DNA of 54,441 nt from Branchiostoma floridae (Eukaryota > Chordata > Leptocardii > Amphioxiformes > Branchiostomatidae). This document shows positions 21,401-36,400 of the stretch, piece after piece. The notes beneath the pieces are model-generated. The model was not told the origin of the DNA and did no database searches. It was given only the letters and a program-made list of their open reading frames with translations. The translations under genes and the position numbers were made by a program. Position 1 is the first letter of the stretch. Each line of letters begins with the position of its first letter. The DNA lies in assembly GCF_000003815.2 (NCBI RefSeq), contig NC_049979.1, positions 4,669,293 to 4,723,733 on the forward strand. The letters are read 5' to 3'.

Positions 21401-24400
21401 AAACACAAGTGTGGCAGTGCTCTGAACATGTCTAGTCGCCTGGCCGAATAAGGGGACTTTGGCCAAGTTAGGAACAAAAGCCTAGAAGGAGTAGATTGGC
21501 CTAGCAGTGTTGGCTGGCCGGGCCTTACTTAGGTCACAAACTGTACTCCTCTGGCGTGTTTTCTGTCTTATTTGGCCAATTTTTACTATTTTTCCAGCGA
21601 CCCGTGGAACCTGATAGAGACTAGAACATGTCCATGGAGCAGACTATACGCGTCTAATCAGGCTACATTAGGAAAAACAATAACCATCCTATCATAATTT
21701 GATCAAAATCCAGACACAGAATTGATTCACTGCTGATCGTTGATTGAACTCCCCATGATTGCCAAGCCAAATAAAGCCCGCTAGATCTAACGCACATGAG
21801 TCACCCTCATGAATAATCCCTGTGACATCACCAGTGTAATGCAGAGTCCTCCCCAATTGATGGAATAACGGAGGCTCTCCACTATACTCCTAGCCCAGCT
21901 TCACTATACTACTGAAATTTAGTGTGTTTCTTCCCTATTTTGTTGGTTAGTTTTGCTAAAATTAATGAAAATTCACAGACTTTTGTGCCAAGTGGCATCA
22001 CTTTTCCAGTGGGCATTGTCTGCAAAAACTTGGCGATGATCAAAACAATAGTTGTTTTGCCACTTCACAACAAAGGAATCACTATAAATTGTAGTATTTG
22101 ACACCCTCTGTCATTGCAAAATGAACCCATTTTATGAAAGCGCAGCATTTTGGTTTGGGTAATTTTTGCCAGCCCCTCCACTATACTAAAAAATTATGGG
22201 GAGAACCCTGGTAATGGGAGATACAGCAAAAAGATAGATATCACTAGCATTTATACCCCCTTTCCACTAGGATGGCGCTCTCTCTGCGACTTAAAATTTG
22301 ACATATCACTCAACAAATTGTATAGAAAAGAAACAATTCATTTACACCTTGTGTGTTTTGTTGTTCTTTCAGTCAAACTTTTACATGCTGTATGATAATT
22401 GATATACCCAGTATGAAATCAAAGGTTACACATATCCTATTTAGGTCACAGTGAGAGTGCATCGTGATCGCCGTCTAGTGGAAAGGGGGCCATATCATCG
22501 ATGACCCACAATGTTGTTTAATACAGCAACAGATATCTCATCAACCAAACATTAATGCGTACTAAAAATACACTCACATTGTACATCCAAGTTCAGGGTC
22601 TTCTGGTCTGTACCCCCCAGGTTTGTGGCTATACAGGTGAAGCTGCCCCTGTCATTGTAGGTGACCTGACTGATGGTGAGGATGGTCTCCCCAGTGTTGG
22701 GGTCTGTGCTCACGGTGAACCGTGGGTCCTGGGGAGGGCAGACGTCAAAGTTAACAACATGTTTGTGCTGATTTATATAACTACATAAGCCATGCTTCAA
22801 ATGTGTGCCACCTGGTGTGTGGTGCAATACAATTAATTCCTCCTTACACCTGTTAACCCTAATATTGAGGCCTTGGAATTTCTCTAATTTTCTGATTCCC
22901 CCAAATGAACCAGTAATCCACTGAAAGCCTCCCCAATTCTTTGATGTGGGCCGAACAATCCAGGTTGTTAAGACATTGAGATTTCAGAAGGTATCCGAGT
23001 CCATTCATTTTGGTCGTTCCATGACTTTAAGAGACTCTTAAAGTAACAGGAACGACCAAAATAAAAATGTAGCAGATCTCACTATTGTGCAATTTGTACC
23101 ATGTTGCGTAAAAATTGTGTATATACACTTACAAGACTCATTAGGACTTTAAATGATGTAAACTGTATCTTTTTTTTTTTTTTTTACTCAATGGTCACCT
23201 CGTAACAAGGCCTGAAGGCCACTCAATGTTACGGGTTACATGATTGGAACTGTAACAGCAACTCTTCGCCCTAGGTCAGAAACATCATGATTGAGACCAG
23301 CCCAATTGCTCACTATGAGTGAGGACTAACTGACCCAATAGGCGATCTCTGTTATATACTTTGTCTGACCCTTGCCTCTTCCCTCATGACCTCAATGAAA
23401 AGTGGTCTGACCTTTCATGAATTAACAGAGGTTGAACAAAAATTTGAACCAGACTTGAAAAACATTCATACGAATAATTACAGTTTGTTCCAAATGGATC
23501 CAAAAGAGAAATTGAGACGAGGCTTTTCGAAGTCTCCAAAATGAGCCTTCACAGTGACTTGGTCAGGTGATTTGTCTGTCTGGGTAAGGGTAATGTTTCG
23601 TGACACGAATTTTGAAGAGAGAAAACTGCTCACTGCAAATTACATTTTAAAAATAACTTGGCTATACTATGAAGAAAAATATATACTGATGACCAGTACA
23701 ACTTGTATGGAATTGTAATGTCCAAGCAGATCCTATGGTAGCATAAGATAGTATCAAAAGCTGCCAGAGGAGTGAAGCTTGCCGAGGAGTGTGTTTGGCT
23801 ACCTACACGGCAAATGTACACCTCTTGGCTGACTACACTCCTTGCCAGTTTAGTACTACTGTAAATGCAGAAACTTCAGCGGTAGTTTAATGTTCGCGGT
23901 TTTCGCGGTGGTCACTTCACCGCAAACTTAAAACGACCGCGAACACTTCTCCATAGAGACTACAGTGCGTGGTGCTACCGCGAACTTAAAACCACAGCAA
24001 AAAGTCCTTTTTCCTGTTACTAACTTAAATGCCTTTACAGTATATTATGCCACCCTAGGATCTGCTCGGAGATTACAGAAATGGCCCAGTGCTCACCGAT
24101 CCGTCCACCATGTCTCCCCCACCCTTCTTCCACTGCAGCATGGGAGTGGGGTCTCCCGTAGCCGAGCAGCGCAGGTCCACAGACTGACCCTCGGGCGTGC
24201 TGGTGTCCTGCGGCTCGTTGATGCTGGGGGGAACTGGAAAGTCCAGAACAATCATTAACTCGTCATAGTCAACTTTCCTATGACTCAAAAATATTACGTT
24301 AAGTGTCCAGTAGTATCAGCAATGGGTACCGGTAAGGCGTACCAGTACAAAACCGTTTTTCCTTCTCCTCTCTATCTCTATGCATATACAAATAAATTAT

Positions 24401-27400
24401 TTACATCTTTGATCACTAGTTGGTCTAGTATATCTAACCATTCTTGCATCTTGTCACCAACTACACATGTATAACTACAAAATAACCCTCTGAAGTCCTA
24501 CCGTATACGAAGACGTTGGCTGCTGCCTCCGCCTGCCCTGCACCATTAGAGGCCTGGCAGATGTACTTCCCCTCATCTGCCTTGGTCAGGGCTGTGATGG
24601 TCATGGTCATCTTATCCACCACTCCGTTCTGTTGGGAGAACACAAACCTGCAAGGACACAGTCATGCATTTTACTTAAAGTCTGAACATCGAGTTTGTTA
24701 AGGATGGATTATTCACTGTGGAGGGATTAAAGCAAGGCGAAGGAAAATTTGTTTTTCTTTTCTACAAAGATGAACGTCCTCGAATAATACCATTGTCCAG
24801 CACTTGCTGACGTCAGACATGATCTACAGAAATACTTTTTTCCAGAACCAGGGCTCGAAATTTATTTTTGGGATTAGGTGCACTGGTGCACCCAGCTTAA
24901 AAAATTGGGTGCACCAAAAAATATTTGGGTGCACCACTTAAATTCAAATAATAACCTAATAATAAAACTTAGTTACAATTATCAAATTCTTAAACACGTA
25001 CCATGACAGACATTTTTATTATCTTTCTAACACTTAGATGTCAAGAACATGATGATATGATGTATACTAGTATACTTTGATATCTTTACATACATAAACG
25101 CAAGAAAATATTTGGGTGCACCCACAGAAAATAATTGGGTGCACAGCTCCAATTTTGGGTGCACCTGGGTGCACATGCACCCAGTATTTCGAGCCCTGAG
25201 AACTGTTATGACTTATTGTACAGGTAGCGATTTTAATGTATATGTATGTGTACCTATGGGTTTTTAACCTGAAATAAAGAATACAGAAAGCTGAGATGAT
25301 GAGAAGTAATAAAGAGTCATGAGAAGTCAAACCTAATATGCTTAGATTGTAAGTCTCAGCAGTACATATCATTACTAAAATAGCCACTTGTCTGTACTTG
25401 TCACCATTGTTATCTATACCAAAGTCTTTTATTCTATGTATGTTTACTATGTATTCTGTATGTTCCATGTTGCAGTCAACCCTCGGGCAAGAACGTGCAA
25501 ATAAACATTCAAGTCTTGAGGGATGATGAGAAGTAATAAAACTTGCCTCTCATCCGTCAGCTCGTTACTTGGGTCGGTGGAGTCACGGAACCAGGAGTAG
25601 GTGGGGTTGGGGTCTCCTGTTGCCTGACAGATCAGGGTGACATCCATGCCGACAGTGCCATTGGAGCTGGAGGGGCTGGTCACCAGGGTCGGGGGGACTG
25701 CAGGGAGGAGAGGGGCTGTTAGTACTAGCAACGGGACATGAGGAAACGGATTTTCATTCAACACGGGGAAGACCTTGCAAATGACAGATCCAGCTGGAGA
25801 TCCACACACACAAAAAATCTGGAGAAACCAGACTGATGCGTGTGGCAGAAGAAAAGCGGATCTGCAAAAAGAACCCTGCAACAGACCTGAGGTGGCAGAG
25901 ACTGTCATTCTCGTATAGGACTGTTACGGAGCAGTCGACACTGTAGGGCTGATATCAATTAGGATTTTACCATGGTCAATATTGGCCGAAGGAGGCCATA
26001 TATATTGTAATGCCTCAAAAGGAGGAAACCTTTAGCCGGATTGGGATTTAAAAAATCTTTTGTATACTTTCCCTTCAGTACAATTGCTTCCAGACAGCAT
26101 CCCTAAATTCACCTTTCCTAAAGAAAGCACTGGCAACAGAACAAACTTCATTGTAATTTGTATCAAAATCAGCCACAGGAAACCTGGTAAATTACCTTGT
26201 ACATCCAAGAGGATTTGCAGCTCATCATACTGTCCATTTGCTGGTTGGCTGGCTTCACAGGTGTAGGTGTCCTCGTCCTCAAGTGTCACATTCACAATCT
26301 GTAGGGAGTTGGTATCTGGGTCCTTCTGGAATCGGCCTTCAGAGAATAAATGAATGAATGAATTTTATTGCTCAACGATCACACAGGGTACAATGTATGG
26401 CAACCAACAACAACTAATAGCGATACAGACAATACTACTACGGGGCTACATACAGAACAACAAGATATTATTGACAATAGTACAGTCATGTATGAGTGAT
26501 CTGGTCTAGCATTTGGAATACAGTATAAAGAAACTGGCCTACGTAGATGGATATATGAGATGAACATGTTAGCAGTGTATGGAAGATATCATTCTGTGTA
26601 CCAGTAAGAGAGATGTGTGTTTTGGTTCTTATATTCTTAAACAATGTTTCTCTCTATTTACTGTAAATAGGACATTTCATAACAAAGTGGAATTCATCTT
26701 CGATATTTTCATGACATGTAGGACACAGTCTATGGGTGGCTGGTGTGTCACAGTGACGACCTTAGAGGACAGGCAGCAGATGTAAACCATGGCAAACAAA
26801 TGTAAATCAACTTGTCAAAACAAAGCACTCTGTGTTCCTTTAGTAATGACCATAGAGGATATAGCACTGAATACCAGGTAAGGGAAATGCTGGTCACGCA
26901 AGTTCTAAACAATGAAAGTTCAATAAAGACTGCTACTCTGCATATACCACTGAATGCACTATTGTTATGGATATACTACTATGCGGAATTGGAACAGTTG
27001 CACTGCTTAGAGCTTATAGTTACAACATATATTTTCTTCCAAAGCAACAATTTGAATTCTTAGTTTAGATTTACAACTCCCAAAAAAATTCCTAAGACTG
27101 TGAAAAAAAATCATGAAAATTCAAGAAATGGCAGACTAATAATACTTTTCATTCATTCGTGAAAAAAGACGTTCTAAAATGAACAGGATCTTTTCAAGTT
27201 TGTTACTTTCAGACATACTACGCCTTTCACCCTAAAACATCACATTTACCTACATGCTTTTCTAAATTTACTTGTCTGTACTGTTCACAGCTTGCACTGT
27301 CTGATGGAATCACATGAATGACCGACTTTCAACAACATCTACCTCAAATTCTTGTTTCAGTGTTTACACTCGCCCTAGAAACCACAACTAACGGGCTGAC

Positions 27401-30400
27401 AGATCCCTGTGACATGAACAAGGCCACTGAGGTCATACACACACACAAAAAGGCTGATCTTACCTACAGCACTGGGCATAAAACATGTACACCATTTACG
27501 ACCACTTTGAGAGGAACCAGTAAAAAAACCTCGCCACTTCTTTGAACAATGAAATCGAACAAACTCACTTACACCATCACAGAATACTTCACAATATGCC
27601 AGTTCCTTTCGGTATAACCAGCAAAATCTCACAATGTTCTTTTGTTCTTTGCTTGTCTTCCCAAGCTAAGTGTATTCCAGTGCGGAATGCCATGCATTTT
27701 TCCAAGGTCTCCTTGACTGTCCCGTATTACAGCATGTTACACCCCCCCCACACCTTTGACAACTCCATCTCGACAAACCACAGAATGTCCAACACATGGA
27801 ATGGTTTGAAATTGTAAAAGCAATAGATTTTCCCTATTGTATATGACCTCTAGTAGTCTTAAGTTATCTTTTGTCACATGTGAATTTTATGGTTTGTATA
27901 TTTGTTCCTGTGTGTAAAGTTTGTGTCCTAGATCCTGCTATGTTTGTTGATAAGGACCACAGGAAGAGTAGCTACCTATACAATGTATATTGTTAAGCTA
28001 ATTGTGGATCTTAATAAAGTCAAAGTCAACCACGACTTACCTCCATTAGCTATGAAAACTCCATTTCTGTACCAGTTGACTTCAGGCACTGGCTCGCCGG
28101 CTGCCTGACACACGAGGTTTGCCGTCTGTGCAACAGTGGCGGTCTGGGTGGGACTGGGGTCAACAAACGAGATGGCCTCTGAAAAAAATAAAAGGGAAAG
28201 GTAATTGTAAAATATACCATACCATTTTTTAATCAATGTTTACTAAAAATGATTTTCATGGATCTTGTTCACAGCAAGATTAACACTAGATACATAAACC
28301 ATCCAACTTTGAAAAAGAACAATCGTCATATCATCCTTGCACCTCAGAATGGCACATACTGTAATTCACTTTGCAGCGTGCAAAATACCCACTTGCACAC
28401 TTGCACATTGCAACCACTTTTTGCTTGGTGCAACTTACTTCTAAACTCAGGTTGCACAGGGTGCAACTTAGATTTTGAGCCTCAGAACTCGATTTTGTTG
28501 TCAATTTACTTGGAAGAAATAAATGTACCTAGTCAGCTCTGTTTCATACATAAATGTATCAGCCAAACATGTAATACTATGTATTGTACCTTTTTTTCAG
28601 AAATTAGTGAATTGTAGGTGGTGCAACTTGAAATTTAGTTGTGCAACCTAGTTTTTGCCCCAGGTTGCACACTTTGCAACCTCACTCAGAAAAGTATTTC
28701 GTACTGTGCTTTGTCTTCTCGGTACGAAACTTTCATGGTCTGAGAAAATTTAACTTTTTTTCTTGGAATCAAATGTTCACAATGGCAGCGGGTGCTAGTA
28801 AAAGAAGTCAGTAATGAGAAGTTCACATTACAATCTTCGCCGTGATAAACGTGAATATGAAATTAATTGAAAAAAAATCAGGAATTACAGTAGCCTACCG
28901 AATATGATGAGTTTGATGGTTGCCTCCAGGTCTTGGGTGGTTCCATCATCGTTTGTACCGGTTGCTCGGCAGTAGTATATCCCAGCATTGTCTCTCTGGA
29001 TGTTGCTGAACTTCAGCCTGATGGAGTTGCCTCTCGCCTGCACATGCACATCCTGTGGTACATTTGTGCAAGATATACAACAGGTTACATCTAAAACTTG
29101 TGCAAGGCCATAAGGCAAAGCATTTTTTAAAAATGGCAACAAAAAGACATCTTTTCTTTACAACTCCATTAGCGAAAACCGAATTATTACAAAAAAATAA
29201 TAATACAGTAGAAGCCAGTTAATTGCACAACGGATTTAACGCACACTTCTGTTAACTGCATGGAATCCCAAATCATCTAGGTCCAGTTAGATAACTTCGC
29301 ATTATTGCACCAGCCGGATAATTGCACGAAATTCACTGGCAAATAGGCTGTGCAATAAAGCGGCTTCTACTGTAGAGCAAAAATGATATCTAGTAGTAGA
29401 TCTACTGACCTGGCTGGTATCATCGGTAATCTGGTTCTGATCTGGGTCGAACCATGCCAGTCCTGTGACACTCCCTGTTGCTGAACAAGTGAAGAGGCTG
29501 CCTTCTGTCACAGCCTTGACTTGGTCTCCATCAGGACTCACCGACAAACTCGACTGGCAAGCTGAAACAACAAGTTTCAACATCAAAATCTTGTAAATCT
29601 TAAAAAGTAATGTTGTCATGAGTTTTATGCTGTAGCCGGACTAAGAATTCCACAAAATCGTCTTTCGACATAAAATGGGGGTGCCGTGCTCGAGGAGACG
29701 CCTCAACCACGCTAATCATCCTCTATACCCAAATATTGGGTACCTACTGGCTGCAAATACACCCGATTATATCATATTATGCTGTAGACACATGCAACTG
29801 TGCTTTTACTAAGTCCAATGTTCAAGAAAACTACCATCATGGCTTCCAGGTCACGTAGAAGGAGGGAAACAGCTTGTCATTTATTTGTTCCTTCCATCCA
29901 TTGCATAAGAAACAGTTTGGTACTGTTGACATCCTGTTTATATGTTCACAACTTCACACAGAATTGTTGATTTTGTTACAAACATCATTACATCTGGTTA
30001 TCAATTAACACAAATACGCCTGTACTTTATAAAGGTCCATAACATTCATTTTTATTCAAATAAGACATGTTTGTGGACAACAGTTGTGCATTTTTACCAA
30101 CCATCTGCCATCCCTAGTGGTACCACACAGGGAACAAAACATACAGAAATCCCACATAACAGGCTGAAATAACATGAACGACTTCATCACAGCAGGACAT
30201 GACAGATATTTTTTTGCAGGATGCATCCTTGTGAGTGATTTAGTGCCATGTGTTACAAAGCATGGCTTGGTATGACTAATCATTTACCTGGGTCATACAG
30301 TAACATGTTCCTTTGACCAGCTTTGTGCTAATCTCCAATGGTATGGTGCCATAAGATAGCATCAAAGCTGGCCAAGGAGTATAGCCGGCCAAAGGGAGTC

Positions 30401-33400
30401 AAACGGACACCGTGACTCCCTGGCCGTTGGCCAGCCAGCTTTGATACAATCTTATGGCACCGTAGGATCTGCTTGGTGATTACTTTGTGCATCCAAAATC
30501 TCAGCAATGACTGCAGTTGCTGAACTGGTATGGGTTCAATGTTGCTAGGCACCGGGATTATGATTTTTAGATGTTGTTTGGGAGTTAACACTTGACATAT
30601 GCACTTATTATCTTTTATACAGACCCAAGCTACATAACCGAGTTACAAAACAAGATTTTAAATCCCAGTGATATGTTAAGTAAAGTAATTGTGCATGACC
30701 TTTCCTGTTCTATACTTTTGCACAAATATATTAGATACACAAGATTTGAAGCCAAGTTCAACATCTTGATAGGAAATGTGCCTATTTTTTGCCTAATTAG
30801 TTGGATAATGACCCAATGCCAACTCTAGGGAGCAGCACCAGGCTCTGGCATCTAATTTTGGCATCTGAGTATTTTCTGGAAGGATGTCCTCCAAGGATTG
30901 GTTACAGATTTCCGTTTGTGGCAATAGTCCATCCCATATTTCCTCTGTAACCAGGCGACTGCACCCCCACGCCCTAACAACCGGCAAACAGGTCCTGGCA
31001 ACAGGATGAGTCTGCAGACTAAAAATCCCACTGAACATGTCAGCTGTTTCCTGCATTCAAGTGTACACAACCTTTAACATTTCCCTGAACATCATACTGG
31101 TGCATGAAGCACACAGCCTGCTTTAATAACTGTTAACTCTAGGAATGAAATCACAGCTAGCTAGGTTGGATGAGCCCCGCTTAGAAGATGGTATCAGACA
31201 GCCAAAGTTATGACCCACGGAGTCTGTTCCTAGCTGGCTATATTTCTCCGGCTGGCTTACTTGTCTATTTGTTCCATTTCTACGTTTTTCCAGCGACCTT
31301 TGGAGTCTGGTAGAGACTAAACTCAGCTCCAGGAATGAAATCACAGCTAGCTAGTTTGGATGAGCCCTGCTTGGAAGATGGTATCAGACAGCCAAAGTTA
31401 TGACAGTTGACTTGGCACATGGTTGCAGTGTCAGGAGGTCAGGCCCCACCACAGCAGCATCCTGATGCCAACAACAACTTACACCAGCCCCTGCTGAGGG
31501 GTCAAGTCATGACTCTTCACTCAGCTGTCACACAGAGCCATGGTGGTCCACTGACAAGTCACATACTCAAAGATCTAATACGGAAGAGTCCCTTTTGGAG
31601 TTATATTATTGTATCTCAAGCTTATCAACAGCCAGGCAGCTCTTAGGCATACAGTACATTGTATCTCATTCTAAGGCATTACTTGATCAATAAAAAGTAA
31701 AGTACGACAGCTATTTATTTTATGTCAAGGAATGTAGGAATTTAAAAATGTTACCATTGATTTGGTTACACTTATCGTTTGCTGGAGGCCTTTCATGAAA
31801 CTAATGACAGCTTGTTTTGTAAACACTTTGGCCTTCACACTTTCTCAGCTGAGAATTTATTGCTCAACAATCGCCCATGGTACAATGTATGGCAACCAAT
31901 AACAACTACTAGCTAATATAGCCAATAGTAATACAAGGCTACATACAGAACAACAAATATTATCGATAACAGCACAGTCATATACTATTACTAGTATGGG
32001 TAATCTGGTCTAGCATTTTGAATAAAGTACAAATAAATTGACCTACGTAGGCAGATATATGAGTTGAAGTTGATAGCAGTTAATCATATGGAAAATACTG
32101 GTCTATGTACACCAGTAAGAGAGATGTGTGTTTTGGTTCTTATCTTCTTAAACAATGCTTCTCTCTCTTTACTGTAGGTAGGACAGGCTGTGATCAATAC
32201 TGCACCAGCACGATTCCCACAGGAACATGTCATTGGCAAACACATCAGGAGTGCTCTCTACTGTGAAGAGGATAAATTGATTTCTTTTTTTACTTCAAAA
32301 TCAAACTGAGTACAGCCAAAACCCAACACATTGCAACCGACTAATAGACTTCAGCGTCACTGACGAAACCTAACGAATGTGATCTGAAATATCTGACGTT
32401 TCCAAAATCATCTCCAGTTACCTGAGCAATTGCTACTTGGCGTATCTTATTACCTGTATGTCTAACCTTCATCAAGAATAAATAGATTTATTGAGTGATT
32501 TTATCAGCGCTGCATGTTGCCAATAATTTCTCACTTATTTAACGGAGAATAATTTGTATAGCGAGAAACAATGTTTATCTTTATACTGGCAGTTTGCAGC
32601 GTTCAGTAATAAAACTGTTGGTACACAATACTGAGTGACGCGTCAATAAATCACATTAATATCTGATACAGAGACAAAGCATTTACATCAGGCTTCTGTC
32701 AGCTTTTATCAGATGTGAGACCTGCGCATCAGCCAGCTTCATAAAGAATTTAAAAATATTCGAACTGTGATAGCACAACAAATGGTCTGGCTTATCAACT
32801 GCCAGGCAACTTGCAGTTTACGTTTTTCATTTCAACACCACCAAATCAGCACACATGCTATGTACAGTCTAGACAAGGACGAAAACAGATACAGCTGAAT
32901 TGCTTTTCTGTTTTCTGATCAAGCCTTTGATCAAGCAATGGAACAAATAATTGGAATTTGACCAAGGTTACCACATGTACATAGACTTTCAATATAATAC
33001 AGGCCAGTATTGCGAATGAATCTTGACAGTGAGTCTTTAACTGTTACATTATTTTTGGACAGACTTGCATTTATTTCTTTGTATTAGCATTATCATCGAA
33101 AACTGTATGACAGAAAAGGCTACTGAGGTTTAAATGTGCCCACTGAGGAATAGGGTGATTTATGATGCTGCCATGCCCACTCACCTAAATGTCAAATTAT
33201 CCATACTGCACACGAGAATAATGTTAACTTGACAACGGATTAGTCCTAGATGCAGACATTGCTGATCGGACATGGTACTCATGAAAACTATGTTATAGGC
33301 ATATGTCATCAGATTAAGTTCTGTTGACCAATTAAAGTCTAGAATCACAGCTATCTTAGATTTGACTGCATTGCCTGATTAGTAAGAAATACTCAAACCC

Positions 33401-36400
33401 TAATCTAAAATAACCAGTCCATTTTAAATACCAAGCAGTGACTTCTGAGTATAGTACTAGTGTAGCAGCATAGTCATAAATAGCTAATTCTATGAACTTT
33501 CTCAGTAATTTTATCCTTATCCCGATGATGGAATGCTGGACGCATTTAGCTATTAGTAAGTTGTTAAGTATGGCATTCTCTTAAACAGATTTATCATAGT
33601 ATAAATCTGATACCTTACCACATAAGGTATCATGTATGCAACTGAGAAACACTAAGAGACTCTCCCTTTCCTACAACTATGATAACCCCTGGACCCATAG
33701 CAGCTGCCTTATATGCTTCGGGGAAAACTAACAGGCACACATGCTTGAGAAGTTATGCTTGATCAAGATTCTCAAATGAAATTGTATTCATCATCCCTTT
33801 GTGCATCTGGTAGGTAGACTGGATGTTACCAATTAATTCTTAAGCTAGCAATTCTAGAGATTCATGACTTCAACATACCCACATTTGTGCCAATTGAAAG
33901 CAGTCATCACTGTCACAACCAATTAGCTAATGAGGCTGCCAATTAGAGTCATGCTGGCTTCTCCAGTGGTGTTCAGGACAGAGGTCTTGCCAACTTTTCA
34001 TGTGTGATGAATGCAAAACCAGGGCTCGAAATACCACCTGCATATGCAGGTTAGTGCAGGTAAAATTGAAGCTGTGCAGGTATTTCTGGTGTCTACCTGC
34101 ACATAACCTGCACACTGGTCCATGTACTGGGTTTTATGCATAAATGTCCTATGAATCATGTAGGTGCATGTGGATTATTCTTAGCTGCATTGGCTGTTAC
34201 CACCAATAAAGTATAAAAGAAAAAAATAGCCATGGTTTCTGAACAATTTTAGCATGATCCATACTTCCTGAATTCAGAGTGGTGCAGGTAAAATTTGTCT
34301 GGTGCAGGTAATTTTCGCTATAACCTGCACCAGTGCAGGTATGCAGAAAAAAGTATTTCGAGCCCTGCCAGTGGTGTACAGAGGTCGTGCCAACTTTTCA
34401 TGTGTGTTGAATGCAAAACCTTTGTCTGCAATACTTGAACCCTGCAATTAGTGGGGCTTGTCAAGAATAAACCATGTTGTCCTATTTTAAACATTGGAAT
34501 ATAAATACAACTTAAATACCAAGGTTGTGCTATAAGATCATTAAAACTGTTATCTACCTCTACTTACCATGGTTAAATGGTTATGAAGTACATGTACATT
34601 AAAAGAAGGTTAAAACGTCCTTTCAAATTTGTTTAATTGCATTATATAAAGTATTTTAATATTCATGTTGATGGAAGCATGGAGGTTCCACATGACAGTC
34701 CACTTGGCTCCAGGAATGTAGAATGCTGACTTGTATTTCTATTGCCAGGAGAGTCTTGTAACAAACATGATAGAAGCGACAATGAATCAGAAGGCAGCCT
34801 TAAATACGGCATTAAGGTGCTTCGGCTAATGTGTTCCACCTTCAAGTAATGGATTTCCAAGTGTTCAGTAGCCTGCTTAGGGCGACATCATTTCCTGATC
34901 CGGTTGGTTTATTTAGCTTTCAACATTATCTATGGACACCTATTTCTGGCCAGGCGTGATAAGTAATGCTCCCTGTAACAGTGCTATAGCAGGTAGCCAT
35001 GTAGCTACAGTACATTTAACTCTAATGAAGTCTCATGGTGGGCCCATAAAGAAATCAACCACCGAAACTACTTGTCATTCAACATGCATCTTACCAGGAC
35101 AGTCCTGGTAGATTTTATTATACAGACTCTGCCTATGTGCTTAGATAAAGATAGGCTGGTTCTCAGTGATAGAGTAAACAGCGGTGTCATAAAGCTGCTG
35201 CTATACTCTACTGGTATCATCAACTATGCCGACAGAAAAACACCAGAGCAGTAACAGACTAATCTCTGTGGGTCATCTTATGACTGGGCCAGAATACATG
35301 GAAGCTGTCAATGGTATCAGGAGAAAATCCAATATTTCTATGCAGTCATATCATAGTTCATACGTATATTTTGTCAAACAGTGTATGTTGGCCAAATGCC
35401 AAGTTCATATGTTGAAAAAAAAAAATAACATTGATCTCCTTCTGTGGAGCCAGAAAAATCTATGTGTTGTGTCTACTGCTGAATTGCTTGAAATGTGTAA
35501 GGACACGGACAGGGGAAAAATGCTAGTATATCACTGCTCCTTTCTTTTATTTTCTTTCTTTCAACATCATGATAAACTCCTGAAATAGACCTTCCGGTAA
35601 ATGTGATTTTAACAGCAGACCAATCACTCAGATTGTAAACAGTAACTGAAGGGAATGCTTTATTGACTGGTCTGCTTATTGGTACAATCATTACTATTCT
35701 GTGCACAGCAAAAACTGCTACCTCCATGACTTAATTCTAATTATTCAGAACGATACAAACGTTACCTGCTAGCACTTGAAAAGGGCACTCAATGTAAAAA
35801 TGGTACATGTGCTGAAGTCAATACAGCAGAGATTTTAACCCACACTGCCGGTTCACTATATCATTTTACCTGCAGTTTGGCCTTCCAAAATCAGTGGAGA
35901 CAAATGCTATTTGTAGCAGCAGACAAATCAGTAGGTGGGAGGTATACTAGGCCTGTAAGCAGGGATATTCCTGAGTACATTCATCTCCAACCTGCCTCTG
36001 ATGTGTATCTACATTTGGTCAACATGCTTGAGAAAGTCTTTAAAAGCATGGATACACCTGAGCTCTCATGTTACAACAAACAGAATAAGATAAGAAAGAT
36101 GCACAAAAGGACGATGATGGCCAGCATTTGAAGCAAATAAAACTGCAACATCAGCATCAACATGATTGTTTTTCACAAGCTCACATTACTCACAGCACAG
36201 AATTTTGCACAATGTGTTTCCTTAGCCCAAAGAATTGCAAGTTTCTAAAATCCTCCCCTTTCCTGTGTTTGCTTGTAAATGGCAGGTAGCAGGTGGGCAT
36301 TTCGTGCCCTGATACGTGTAACATCTGACTTAAGAGATGTTTTTAAGCCTGGTGAACACCACTAAAATCTGAAGACAGGGCCTCCTAATAGGATTAGGAA

